Shown piece after piece: positions 51,001 through 63,130 of a stretch of 64,000 nt of DNA. The notes beneath the pieces were generated by a model. It saw nothing but the letters and a program-made list of their open reading frames with translations. It was not told where the DNA came from and did not search any database. Within the stretch, counting starts at the first letter, position 1; every line of letters begins with the position of its first letter. Source of the stretch: Haliotis asinina (lineage: Eukaryota > Mollusca > Gastropoda > Lepetellida > Haliotidae). A program made the position numbers and the translations under genes. The stretch lies in contig NC_090281.1 in assembly GCF_037392515.1 (NCBI RefSeq), positions 44,058,645 to 44,122,644 on the forward strand. Direction: 5' to 3'.

Positions 51001-54000
51001 AGGTACATTCAAACAGACTACACCATTTTAATGTATTTCTGCTTTAAGAAAGTTTAAGAAAGATCGTGCTTGGTATTGTTGGTTGAAGACTGTAACAAGC
51101 AGGTTGAGTGATATGATGAATTTCTTGGAGTGGTAAACATGAAGCTTTTATTTATTCAGGCTCCCAATCACATAACCCTTTATATGTGATCTTGTTACAC
51201 CTGTTCTGGCCTGTGCAGTTTATCAGTGACAAATGCATGATTGGCTACTGTGTCTATCTAATCAGTTTCATGCTCTTAGCATTGGAAATATGTGACATGC
51301 CTGAGGTGAAACTCGTCTGTTGCATGTCAGTTGCAAATATACCACTCTGTCAGTGTAGAAATCTGTCTTTGTATTTGTCTTGGAGAGTTTGCTGTTTGGA
51401 GAGTTTACCTAAGAGTCTATCAGTACTAACAAATACTTATGTAAACAATACATCATTAATGTAAATAGAGGTTGAGAAAACTGTGAAATGCATAAACAAT
51501 TTCTATGTTCTCTTATAAGAACATGTATGAGACTTACCCTTCTAAAACTCACTGTCACTAGTGTATGTTTTTTCTCATCTTTGTTTTGCATGTGTAAACA
51601 ATGAAAGGGAAATTAGCATCATGATGCATGATTTGACACTTAATATCCATTCATCAATGTAAATTCTGAAAAGTTAAAATGCGTAAACTTTCTTTTAGAT
51701 ATTTTCTGCTCTCGACAACCAACACAGACTGGACATTGCATTGTTAAGTTGATCAATTTTGTACATTCTATCTGCTATTAACAAGAGAAATGGACATATG
51801 TCATAGTGTATAAGGGCCAGCTGTTGTGTGTGATAACAACGTGTATTATCACCAACTGCACCAGCTGCAAGCTCCAGTCTGAGCAGGTCATGTGACCTGC
51901 CTTTGTTACGCAAATACCTGTATAGATACAACCAAGTTCTGATTATATTAGCTTGTACAGTACAGTTCAGACAGAATATGATATGAATAACATCCAGTAG
52001 CTATTGTTAAATGAATATAAACATGGACGTTTACCGTTACAGCCACAGTGGTAATGAATGAAATAAGACAATGTGATGGCTATGGTGCCCAGGAGACTGT
52101 ACTGTTCATGTTTGAACTTCAGCTGAAAAGAATTTACAGTTCTGTGAAATTTCAACAGTAGTGATTTTGTATGGGGAAAAGTTTCGTGATTTTACAAATG
52201 TTTGTATTTAGTTGCATGAGTTGAATGATCCCAAGGGAGTAGAGTTTGATAAAAGAATGTCAGAAAAAACACATTCAATGATAAAGGGAACATTTCAGCT
52301 GTTTGAGCATGTGCCAGTTGCGTAGCTGTGTGTGCTATATAAATATCCTGTGATAAAAATAATAGTAGTTACAGATAAAACAAATGACCTGGAGAGGCCT
52401 CTATCAATCACATAATTCTTTAAGCAATGCCATTCTCTTGTATAATTTTGTTCACTCGTAGTGTAAGTATTTCTAAGTTCTCTTATACACTAACTTTTGT
52501 ATATTATCATATTGGTGAATGTTTTAACTCTCAGTGCAAAATTGAGTAATTTGGGTGACTGGTAATAGTTAACTATGAGAATAATAATATTGGATGATAA
52601 TAGCCATGATGATGATAATAATCATATTAATCCTCTTGTAAAGTGCTGTATGAAGTTGGGATTGTTGACGATGATGATGTTGAGGATGATGATGACGGCG
52701 ACAGTGATAACAATTCTTTTGCAGGGTGTGATGTAACTGCTGCATTATTGTTAGCTACCCTGTCAATGGATCAGAGTGCACTTGCTATTCATTCTCAACT
52801 TGCTAGGGAGTATACAACCCTGACTGGCTGTTGGGTGCTAGAATGTTACCAAGAACATATGTCTTCAGCTGCTTGGTGCCTGCTGCTTGGTGAACTGACA
52901 GATATTTTGAATACAGCTGTGGCCCAAAGGGACCCATATGTTCTGCATATGCTTTAGTGATGGCCTGGACCAAAGCTGGAGAAACTCTCTGGATCCATGG
53001 TGCCGATGACCACGGTCGCCCTAGAGACCAACATTACTAACCTGATTTGTATACAGGCTCTGGTACCAGACAAAGTTAACGTGATGGACAGAATAGCATT
53101 TTGATCAGGCTGAATCAATCATCCAGTCACACAGAACCTAACTTTTCTTTAATAGTGTTTAAAAGTGTTCTGTTCTACTGTTACTCTGAAGATCTTTGTT
53201 TATCCTTCATACTGACTGTACAAGACTGAAGACATTACCCTTATGATATGGCCCCAAGTCAGAGCTAATATAGAGTATACTTGAGTCCAAGGTGAAGGGC
53301 ATATGTTGTAGATTAATATCCGAATGGTTTCATGAAACAATGGTTTGCCAGTACTTGTTTGTAAATGTGGCAGTACTAAGCCAAACTCTTGTCTTCGTAC
53401 CTCACTTTGGTGTTTGATAATTTCCTTCTGCAGGATCAGGACTTCATGAGATTCTCTGACAAACAGACATTGTGTCCTCTGTTGTTGTTAACTGATCTGA
53501 CTGTCTGAACAGACCAATGCCTGAGTTATATTGGCAGCTTTAACCTCAGTTGTTCAAGACGCAGGTGCATAGGTATGTAGACCCCCACCATGGTGTGGTG
53601 GTTTGAGCTTCTGCCTAGAGAGCTGAAGATCCTGGGTTCAATCCCCAACCCTGTCATACCAAAAGACATTAAAATATGGTACTTGTTGATCCCTGCCTGG
53701 CTTGGAGTCAGTATAATTTGTCTGAATGGGGCATTCATACTTGACTGCTACGTGGAATTTCAGTGAGCTGGCACTATAAAACCAGCTTAAGACTGGGCTA
53801 GTACAAGCAGCCACACATACATATCATCACATGAGTGAAATATTCTTAAGTGTGATGTTAAACCCCATTTCATCTAAAATCAGTAAAATTTTACCAACAT
53901 TATGAAAGTTATTTACCAAACCTAAATATTACATTGTGTATAAGTTAGGTATTGAGAATGGAACCAAACTGTTTATATTGCAACTGCAGGATACAAAACG

Positions 54001-57000
54001 TAGGGCATTTAGAATTGTTTCAATTTTATAAAAATTATGTTTCATATTTTACACGACTAAATGATTGGGAATGAACTTTACGCCGTGTCAGTGCATTTAA
54101 GCTTGTGCATAACACAGGTTAATATGAGGATCTGCGGCATATGGAAATTGTTATATTAAGCGGTAATTGGTCTGTGATTTACAGCTATTTTTGCCTCTAT
54201 TTTCACTGATAGTGCATCTCATATAGTTTGTGTCAGTCTCTTGCTTATCATGGTAAACAGAATTACTCATTCTACTCCACATTTGATAAAGATGGTCTTC
54301 ATCTCTGGAAGATACACAAGTGTAGAATGAAATAGAGTAACATATCTGATTATTCCTATTAAAAAATTGAGTGGTGCAACTCATTTACCAAAATATTTGT
54401 CCCTTTGATTATAAATCTTTCACCCATATTTCTTTTAAATTGTGATACACTTTCAAGGTGAAGCTTCTCATCGTTTCTGCATGGATACCTTTTTTGTCAG
54501 AAAGAGTCTCAAGAAAATGTTTTTAGGTTTTTATGAACTAATTAAACTATTAAGTGTTGGTGCTTGACAGTAGTTAATCATGATTTCAAGTGTAATAAAC
54601 TGAATTTTGCTCATTGGAGACATCTTGTTTATGAACAGATTTGAAATGTCTGAACAGTTTTCTACTTTTCTTTGTAGTTTTTAGGAGTTACTATTCAAAA
54701 GCATACTTTATATCTGACACAAAACCTTTGGTACTTAAAAACAAAGGAGTCAGTTTTGGTGTAAAATTATAATTTCAAGATCATTGTTACTTTCTAATGT
54801 CTTACAAAAAAACCAAAACAAAACAAAAACCCAGAAGGAATATAACATACAAATGTTACATTTCACACAAGAGATTGAGAGAAAATATATTTGCGCTGAG
54901 TTTCACTCCTTCGTTGCTAGGATACACTTGTACGTAGTTAAGATTACTTAGGTCTAGTCTAGACGGCAAGTGTTAACGTCATTTCTCAAGTCAACTGATA
55001 TTGTAGCAAGTCCTGTCTGAACAAGGCAAAAATGTTCACTGTCAACTTTTTTCACTTTAGTAAGATTCATTTTGCAGCAAGATTAAAAAAAAGTAATTGT
55101 TCAAATTAATGGCCACAAATCAATAAGAAGTACCATTCTTTTCATTTTTTTCACAATTTTGGAGTCTTAGACTAGTGTGTTTTGCAGTGGGATTGATGGA
55201 ACTGAAAGTCAAATACAGGTCTTGAACTTATTATTCGTGTTCAAGGGAAACTGTGGCCCCGAGAGTAAATCCTTGAATAAATGCTTGTAAGGAATAAACG
55301 CAGTGTACAAGGACCCTCTGCCTTATACTAAATGCCTGCATTAGATGTAAGCATTACTATGTTAACTGTCTACAGGACCTGCCAAGTTAAATAAATGCAA
55401 GGTGTTTATTCAAGGATTTATGGTACATGGTACACAGGGGGTCTGCCATGCCCTGGATTCCCGAGAGTTCATCACCAAAGGCTTTGTAAGAGGAAACTTT
55501 GTATGTGAAGTATATCATGATATACTCTGATTTGCTGTCATTACCATTCCAATACCATCACTTCTCCTGATTAACCTGTTAGTCTTCATGACCAGTGTAC
55601 GAAATAGCCACTGACCCACTACCTCGTGGCTAGTAAAAATCTGGTCAGCCTAGTAAATTTCTACTGGCAAATGAATTTTAGTTATTTAACTTGTTTGGTT
55701 ATAACACTTTTTTCAGTCAGGCAAAGGTATAGCCCAATAAAATTTTTATTAATGATGAAACTTGTTTCTACTTTCAAATTTTCAGGCAAGTAAATTATTT
55801 TGTGGCCAGCTAACTTCCAGACACAGATAGGCCTAGCAAGATTTGTAAACTATTTTCCACGTTGATTATGACACTAATACTGAAGACAAGGACAGTTCTG
55901 CATTATTAAACTGTGAGTGAAACAGCATTCATAGCAAAGATGTCCGAACAGCAATGACTGAACTCTTTAAGAAACATGGTTATAAAATAAAATCAAGCAA
56001 GGTCTGTTTTGGTCTGAGAAGGTTTATACCAGCAGTGAACCCATTTGGTAGAGTTTAAAGTGTATTCTTTGACTATTCCTGATTCCATTCTTGCGGATTT
56101 CCTTGATCCAGGTTTGGTTGCATGAAATATACATCCAAACGTATCTGTGATATAGGCCAGCAATTTTGCCTGGAGTCCTTGGTAAAATGTTGCGGACAAA
56201 AGGTCCCCTCTGTTGTGATTTTGCGTCATTCAACATACTTTGTGTATTATTTGCGTCTTCCGCATGAAACGAAGTCAGCATGGCTTTTTGTTTTCCTTGC
56301 CATTTTGTGGAAGTTTCTGGCACCGTTGTTCTGCGTTGTATGTTATTCAACATTTGTCCAAGGTATTTACAGTGAATAAGGTGATGCAATGCAGATGGCC
56401 ACTATCAACACTGAACAAGGCAGACATGTGCTACATACCTGGCCACTTATCTTGTCTCATTATCTCAGGTACGCAAAGAATAGACAGGTGTTACCATGAC
56501 AAGACAAAAGATCCTATCGGTCAGCAGATGGTGAGGTCAAGGGTCAGCTGCACTGACCATTGTCCAGTAGTTGCTGCAAGAGGGATTAAGTCAAATGGGG
56601 TGTGATGGTAAAGGGCTTAGCGTTATCACTTGTTGGGGGGACATTAGTAACATTTTACACCCTCCATGAGGACAATGAATGTTAATGGTAATAATGGTCT
56701 TTGATTTAAGAGTTAATCCAGTGTTAACTTGTTTAGAATTCTGAAATGTTTCAATTGATTGTTTGGGTGAGAAATTCAAAACAATGATTATAGAATACCC
56801 CACCTATGGATGATGACATCATCATCATCAGATAAACCTTACAATTCAGAGACTGTGTTTCTGTTTTGCTACATGCATTTATTCCTCTTTTTCTTTATGC
56901 AAAAGCATAATTTTGAACAAATAAACATCAACTCAGTCTTATTTACATTAGTGACAAGTATAAATTTCTATTAAAAAAACGAAAAGAAACCAAGATGCTT

Positions 57001-60000
57001 ATGTGATGTGTGAACATCAAAAGATGACCCATTTCCGTCACATCTTTTGTGTGCTTATGTGTCATTTTTGAGGCTTAACATTTCAAGGGCATGGCGTAGA
57101 CCTGCTCCTCACAGGTAACAGAAGTTATTCTGTTCTTCATTTCATGCCAAAAAATGTTGTGAATGATTGCACAACATACATAACTTCCTTTGTGGCAAAG
57201 AAATTTAACTAAATCAATACGATTTGATAAATATATACATTTCTCCTGCTTATAATTACTGAGGTGTAATTTGGGAATACATTGTCTCTGCGTGGGAGAA
57301 AAGATGATGATTCTCGAGTCACGTCTTGACGCACATTGTGAACACACACAGATAACATTTGTAACTTCCCAGCATGCAGTGCAACAGGATCAATATATTT
57401 CTACTAAGGATTCAGCCGGAGTGAGCCACGTTGTGAGGTGTTCCAAATACCAGGGCAGCCCCCCTTGAAGAACAGCTACAAATATATTCATCCTGAAAGG
57501 TCCACGCTGGTGATTATCATCGTTATGACCTTTGCAGGATAAACCAGAGTTAATTACGTTAGTTTTACTTTTTTTTTTATGACATCTTACAAATTTATGC
57601 TGTCATTTAGGGGAGACAAGAATATTAACTGCAAACTTTTATCAGGAACACTGAAGGTGCTGATTGGATGCTCTTATGATTTCTTCATCTGAATAAATGG
57701 AATTTACATAGTTTGGTGGGTGGTTGAAGTGGAAAGGTTATTTGGGATAGATTATGTACTGGTACTTTGTTGGGTGGTTGAAGTGGAAAGGTTGATTGGG
57801 AGAGATTATGTACTGGTACTTTGGTGGGTGGTTGAAGTGGAAAGGTCTTTTTGGGGAAAATATGTACTGGTACTGTGGTGGGTGGTTGAAATGGAAAGGT
57901 TTTTTGGGGAAAATATGTACTGGTACTTTGGTGGGTGGTGGAAGTGGAAAGGTTGATTGGGAGAGATTATGTACTGGTACTTTGGTGGGTGGTTGAAGTG
58001 GAAAGGTCTTTTTGGGGAAAATATGTACTGGTACTGTGGTGGGTGGTTGAAGTGGAAAGGTTTTTGGGAGAAAATATGTACTGGTACTTTGGTGGGTGGT
58101 GGAAGTGGAAAGGTTTTTTTTGGGAAAATATGTACTGGTACTTTGGTGGGTGGTTGAAGTGGAAAGGTTGATTGGGATGGATCATGTACTGGTACTTTGG
58201 CTGGAGACATGTCTGATGGGGTGGGTTTTTAGGAAGGGGAGGTTGAAAGATGATGTAGACAGCGGAGAGAGTGGGAATGCAGGATATGATAGTGTTAAAA
58301 GGCTTGGGTTGGAGGATTGGCTGTTTCAAGGGAAAGAAGTGAAAAACTGGATGGAAAGAGGAAAATGAGAAAGAAGTGAAGGAAGTGGATGAACAGTGAG
58401 AAGAGGCTAGGGTGTTGGGGATGTAGGGGTAGATGAAAAGGACAGTGATGCAAGGTGGGGAAAGATAGAGGCAGTTCGAGAGAATGGAAACTGGGGATGA
58501 GAGATAGGAGGATGATGAACATGAGGATGGGATAAATACTACATGTACTACATTGTAAACAAGTGTCAATCATGTGATGGTTGGATTTCTAACAGATTTG
58601 TAAAGGTTAATTGATTCTACCTCACTTTCTCAATTAGCAGCTGATTGGTAAATTTGAAAATCAAACATAAATTGTACGATTTTGTACCAGTTTGTGCCAA
58701 GTTTGATTTTGTCCATCAATGCTAACAGCACTAACTTGGCCACACACAGGAAACATGGCTGTTTTCAGGCCCTCATCTCTGGCATGCAGCGAGTAAAATT
58801 GTAATTACCCGATGTCAAGAACAATGAGGGCAATTAGCCTGGCGTTCTGCCGTAAACGAGAGTGATTCATCATATGAGGTTTGAGTTATCACACTGGTGG
58901 GCAGTCGACCACGAATTGTAACCTGGCTTGAGAACCGTGTTGATAATGCATATGTGGGAATAGACTCTGATGTAGAGCTCGATCAGAACTCCCACTCTGA
59001 CAATCAGAATATGAAGATGCGAGGCTGGATCGATTTACCCAGTTGTGCTTCGGTCATGCTCCAGGAAATTATTGAAATATTTTTGTAAGATTGCCAGGGT
59101 TTTTTGGTGATATATATAAATATATCACTTCCTGTCATCAGCAAGTGAAGACATTGTGACAGTTCAATTCTCCAGTCATGATGACTAGTCAATACTATGA
59201 CGTTTTTGGTCGAGGCCTATTTTGGACTCTAATCTAACTGAACCGTTGGAAGTCACAGGGTCTCTCTTTCTTTTAAAGGAGTGTTGGGGCAGCCTTGTAG
59301 TTAAAGCATTCGTTCGTTATGCCAAAGACCCGGGTTTGATCCCCACATGGGTTTAATGCGTGATGCCCATTTCTCATGATACTGCAGTAAAATTGCTAAA
59401 GGCATGGTGAAACTAATGTCATTCACTGTCTTTTAAAAAATAATATTGTTTCAGCTCAAATACTTTATTTTTATCTGCTGTTCACTTCTGGACAGAACTA
59501 ATAAATTATAATGTTCTGCATTGTGCTTTTAGTTATAAGCTTTAGTTATTTCGGGGACTAATCATTAGGTTTGCCATAGATCTAATCTGACCTCTGGAGA
59601 ATGACCCTAAAAATATGAATGAAAAGACAACCCTTGCAAATCAAAAAGCACTCTTTTTAGATAACAACCCTAACATTGTCACAATCTTCTGAATCTAGAA
59701 AATATTGGTCTGCTTTGTCTCATTATTAAATGCCATAATTAAAAGAGATATACCCAATACATATAATATAGGCATATATATCTCAACCTAACTTGTCATA
59801 ACAGCAACTTCATGAAATACTGGTCAATATGTCATTGCTTGTTAACACAATCAATACATCTTCTGTAGAAGCCTTGACTATCAGCTACTGAGTTGTTGTA
59901 CCCATTTTGATTAGATACTATGTGTACTGAGCTATGAACTATAAACTTATTGCAAAACATGTACCAATGAAAAGAAATAAAGTTATTAAAGAAGAAAACA

Positions 60001-60488
60001 AAAAGTGTTCTGTCTTGAGTGGGTAACAGTACCAACATTCATTCAGACCTGAAAAGACCTGACGAATCAATGCCCTGAATTACACAGTAATGGAGTCTTT
60101 TGGGAATCAAGGAATTAATCTTTAAGTCTGTACCTTGATTGATGAATAATACTGAAACACTGGTGGAATATTTTATTAGTGTATTTGTGTGAAAGAATAA
60201 AGTCATTCTGACAAGAAAATATTTAGAACACCTTTGGTTCTTGGTTTTGGGATTGCCATTTGCATTCCTTTAGTTGAGGTGGCTTTTTATGGGTCTTAAA
60301 TTCATTGCATGAAGTTGACAATATAGTTGTATCCAATGAACAGACCAAAACTGCCTTATTAGGCTGAGACAGTATCACCTTTGTCTTGTATGGTTTTACA
60401 TATTTTTATTTGGATTGTTTTGTTTCAGACAAAGTATGCCCTTCTTGACGAGCGAGACATATCCTTGGTTGAACAATTTGTATTTGAG
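39050..60488 (+). CDS. ZMYND19: ZMYND19 (MIZIP), first two coding exons, gene runs off the right edge
   Basis: Exon 1 (39050-39100) encodes [17 protein letters not shown] and exon 2 (60429-60488) encodes TKYALLDERDISLVEQFVFE. Joined in phase 0 they match the human N-terminus, which begins [20 protein letters not shown] and goes on with LIDEQDIPLVES. In mammals ZMYND19 is a MYND zinc-finger protein reported to bind the melanin-concentrating hormone receptor; the MYND finger is C-terminal and therefore outside this window. The exon 1 donor is GTAGGA; exon 2 is flanked by TGTTTCAG and GTAAGT. The next exon, expected to begin with something like ARMEVD, was looked for in 60489-64000 and not seen. 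Intron 1 is 21,328 bases long, much longer than the other introns here. Confidence 0.9.
41565..41715 (+). repeat. SINE family A, full copy
   Basis: GGGGTAGTTTAGTGCTTAAA, GGGTTCAATTCCC (B box), AAGCCCATTTCTGG, TGATATTGCTGGAATATTGC, CATAAAACTC. Confidence 0.85.
42640..42885 (-). repeat. Dispersed element D, second copy, with long (ACTC)n array
   Basis: (CTCA)n at 42641-42734 and then the body TTTTATTTTCTGTTGCATAT, CACATGGCGACCTATGGGAT, GGAACCATATGTAAGCTGAT, TAAATACTGGTCAGTG. It aligns with 28457-28700. Confidence 0.78.
43461..43600 (+). repeat. SINE family A, full copy
   Basis: GGTAGCCTAGTGGTTAAAGC (A box), GGGTTCAATTCCC (B box), CATTTCTGGTGTTCCC, GCGGTATAAAACCCAACTC and ACTC tail. Confidence 0.83.
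43653..43800 (-). repeat. SINE family A, diverged copy
   Basis: GTGAGTGAGTTAATATGACA, GTCAGAAATGGGCCTCG, AACCTGGGTCTTTTGC. It is less than 60 bases downstream of a + strand copy and in opposite orientation. Confidence 0.5.
46290..46600. repeat. Minisatellite, about 24-bp unit
   Basis: Repeated ACAGACAGACATATTTGCAG with AT-rich spacer, about 12 units, degenerate at both edges. An open frame through it is a repeat artefact. Confidence 0.85.
47541..47554. promoter_or_regulatory. RFX-type X-box in ZMYND19 intron 1
   Basis: GTTGCCATGGTAAC, a consensus X-box with an ATGG-type centre. Possible enhancer element; motif only. Confidence 0.4.
47945..48005 (-). repeat. Retroposon family B, short 3' fragment
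   Basis: TCAGCTATATGGACCAGACAATCCACTGA matches the reverse of the family B 3' part. Confidence 0.45.
48040..48180 (+). repeat. SINE family A copy
   Basis: GGGGTAGCCAAATGATTAAA, TTGATTCCCCATGGGGGTAC, GAAGCCCATTTCAGG, AATATTGCTAAAAGCGGTGTAAAAC. Confidence 0.78.
48707..48820 (+). repeat. SINE family A, internally shortened copy
   Basis: GGGATAGCCCCATGGTGAAG, GGGTACAATATGTGAAGCCC, TTGAATATTGCGAAAAGCGTC. The head is partly missing. Confidence 0.65.
53590..53880 (+). repeat. SINE family C, full copy
   Basis: GGGTTCAATCCCC (B box), GTCATACCAAAAGACATTAA, CTATAAAACCAGCTTAAGAC, ACAAGCAGCCACACATAC, AAGTGTGATGTTAAACCCC. Same layout as 13739-14075. Confidence 0.8.
55265..55424. repeat. Short-armed inverted repeat
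   Basis: GTAAATCCTTGAATAAATGC at 55265 and its imperfect complement CAAGGTGTTTATTCAAGGATTTATGG at 55399-55424. Possibly a decayed fold-back. Confidence 0.5.
57715..58210. repeat. Minisatellite with a higher-order unit
   Basis: Monomers of about 50-57 bases built on GTACTGGTACTTTGGTGGGT and GTTGAAGTGGAAAGG. Three monomer types alternate, so that about 57792-57950 is repeated as about 57952-58110. Open frames on both strands here are low-complexity artefacts. Confidence 0.88.
59278..59425 (+). repeat. SINE family A, full copy
   Basis: GGCAGCCTTGTAGTTAAAGC, CCGGGTTTGATCCCCACATG (B box), GATGCCCATTTCTC, TTGCTAAAGGCATGGTGAAAC. Confidence 0.78.
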
Positions 60489-60839
60489 GTAAGTTATACA
60501 TCTCTCAGACTAACTGGAGTCATTTTTAAACATATTAAATATGACTGCTGAATTATTTCAGACACAAACATTCAACAATGTGATCCAGTCTTATTGGGTC
60601 AGTATTTTGAGCAAGTTCTTGTGAAATTGTAGATATATGTAATTCTTTGGTATTTGTTATCAAATGAATTAAATTGTTCCCGGTCCTTCTAATTGAAAAG
60701 CAAGGCACTGTTATTGTCACTGTGTTATCTCCCTTGATTGTTACTATATCTGCAAATGATGACTTAACCTCGAGCTCATGACTTTGAGGTTACTGCCCCC
60801 AAAAGGAGGAAGGACAATGCATAGTGATATCTGATTGTT

Positions 60840-60907
60840 AACAAAATGAAGTACGGTTTGAAAGTGACAAAATTTTCTTTCACTTTCAAACTGTGCTTCA
60901 TTTTGTT
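60840..60907 (+). other. Strong 28-bp-stem hairpin in ZMYND19 intron 2
   Basis: Arms 60840-60867 (AACAAAATGAAGTACGGTTT...) and 60880-60907 (...AACTGTGCTTCATTTTGTT) pair over 28 positions. Only two are not Watson-Crick, and both become G-U pairs in + strand RNA. The loop is 12 bases. Size and shape resemble a pre-miRNA, but a young fold-back fits equally well. Confidence 0.6.
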
Positions 60908-60924
60908 TAAATTGTAATGTACTG

Positions 60925-61050
60925 TAATGGCTAACAGGCTGGAGGGTGTGAAGCCTCTTTCTGGCATCCCTTGCCAAGATGTTGATTGGCTTTTGTTGAA
61001 AGCTGCATAAAATCATACTCTCACCCACTCGTTCCCTCATTCCCTCACTC
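60925..61050 (+). repeat. SINE family A, 3' half
   Basis: GGGTGTGAAGCCTCTTTCTG, GCATCCCTTGCCAAGATG, GAAAGCTGCATAAAATCATAC, then a degenerate ACTC-like tail. Confidence 0.6.
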
Positions 61051-63059
61051 ATAACAATTCATTCTCCCATGCTGCAATGCAGTCATTTCATGCATCATGT
61101 GTGTGAGCAAAAAGTAAAGAGTAATGTTGGTGGCAAACACATGGTTTTTCTTGTGGGGGTGACTGGGCACCTAGGGAGACTCTTCCTATAATACTCAAAA
61201 TACAGTTCTACTAGTACCAGTGCTGGTAAATGTTTACCAAATTTTAGCCCAAACATAAACATGGCTACTTGCATTCAGCCCCAGAGATGACATTAACTGC
61301 TCTGGTGTGTTTCAGTTGTGGCTTTATATTCTTACCTCCTTTTAACATTATTTGTATAATGATCTCTCCTGTATCTTTTATATAAAACCTTCATGTATAT
61401 GTTGAGATAAAGTTATTAAAAATGTTGAAATAATAACCCATATACCTCTTGGCTTGAAGTGTGTTTCACACCCCTGTAGATATCTTCTTTGACTGCCATT
61501 TAGTTGGTGTGATGAACAACAAGGGCAGTTCTATGGATTTACAACAACTTTAATATACATGTAGACATAGTGATTGTTTTAAACCAAAGTAGCCAGAAAT
61601 TCCAAATAACAAATCTAAATGTAATTTTGTGGTCCTTTGTTACATATTGCTTGAAAGATGAAAAACTGCCCTAAGGAACTTTAAGTAAATTTTGTTATTT
61701 TCTTATTAAAAAAGTGGGACTCTTCCCTTATCAGATATTGAATGACAGTTAGGAGACATATTTGTTGCATGTCTGCCCAAATCTTGAAGGAAGTAGTCAT
61801 GAAGAATGTATCAGTTGAATGCATCATTTCTACATTCCATGCCCAGTAGATCAGCTTCATACCAAGGGATAAATGTGACGCCCTTGGAAGTTGGCTGGCA
61901 GTTTTGCCTTGAGGTCGACAGCGGTGGTATTTAGCTTTCTCCCTGCAGTACAATTGCTACGGAAACTACGCCCCTTTGAATCTGGTTTAAGTGAATGTGA
62001 GCTTTCTTGTGAGAGAGTCTTCATTCAGTATATATGTCCCCACCCTTTGAGGTGTGTTGCCTACATACAGTCTTGCAGCATCCTAATGGATCATCTGATG
62101 TGTTGAAGGTGGTCTATGGTTGTTCCAGAAGATATCACAGACTCAACTCATTGCAGACAGTTTGATCATTATCCTATAGTTGAATCAACTTGGGGAGAAC
62201 AGGATGAATGTTAGAGTGTCACCTTCCTGGACTGGTTGAGCTGTATCTTAAGTTGATCGGATGTAGACTAAGCAATCAGTATATCTGTACAGTCTGTCTG
62301 AATTAGGGCGGTTGGAGACTGATGAAGGAGTTTGGTTCTTTAGTTTTGGTTCAACTGTATCTGATTTTGATGATACTGATTATCAATATTATCATAAATA
62401 CATATTGGTGGATGTGGAAATGTTTGTACTAACATTGTTCCAGATAACAAGGAAGTGTTGACATTTTAGCAAAAAGGAGCAGTTCATAAGCAATTATTTG
62501 ATTAAAAAATAAATGGTTGTGGTGGTTGGAAAAAAAATGATGGGGTTGAAATTAGTGTGTCTTGAGATTGGATTGGGGTTCGCTGCGGCACATGTGTGAG
62601 ATTGTGCAGACCATCGATTTTTTTTTTATTTTCACTTTTGTTGGAAGAGTCTCATCCTTCAAGATATAATTCATGATATAATTCATGATTTGAGAATCTC
62701 TAGTCCCTAGTGTGGGAGCTTGTTTCATCAGTATTCCTTGTTTCAAGGAATGTCACATTTTCTGTGATGGAATAAACAGGGGGCACTGCGGTTGTTATCT
62801 TGTTTCTGAGGGAGCCTTTCTTGTACTAAATTGTTGAGGCAATAAAATAAGAAGCAAGAAAACAGTTGACTTTAAAGTAATTAAGTTTGGCCTTGTCTGC
62901 ATCTTTTCTTCATCAGATTTTAAACAGATTCTTGAAGTTTCTTTTATCCTGTGGCTGATAGCTGCCTTAATAAGATAAAAATTGTTCAATTTTCTTGTAG
63001 CACCAAATATCAGTGAAAAAGAATAGGTTCCAAGTTTCTAATACCGATGAGATGCTGCT

Positions 63060-63130
63060 GGTTTGGCAGTGCAGTCCAGAGGTTAGTGTTCTCACTTGTC
63101 ATGCGTGGGTTTGAGTCCTCATTTTATTCT
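63060..63130 (+). repeat. tRNA-like SINE head fragment
   Basis: GGCAGTGCAGTCCAGAGGTTAG and GGGTTTGAGTCC resemble A and B boxes. No body can be matched. Confidence 0.4.

Larger units (their letters stand above)
39101..60428 (+). other. ZMYND19 intron 1 (21.3 kb)
   Basis: Bounded by a GT donor and an AG acceptor joining the exons in phase 0. It contains A, B, C and D repeats, two minisatellites and an X-box. Stretches 39101-41560, 43800-46280, 46600-47540, 48830-53580, 53890-55260, 55430-57710, 58220-59270 and 59430-60428 show only AT-rich unique-looking DNA with no recognisable gene on either strand. Confidence 0.8.

Noticed and set aside
52643-52957. 104-residue open frame with an acidic start
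   Set aside because: The acidic part is a GATGAT microsatellite; no domain, no splice context, inside ZMYND19 intron 1.
57806-58569. Overlapping long open frames on both strands (up to 200 residues)
   Set aside because: They follow a GT/CA-rich minisatellite and its purine-rich flank; low complexity with no splice or domain support.
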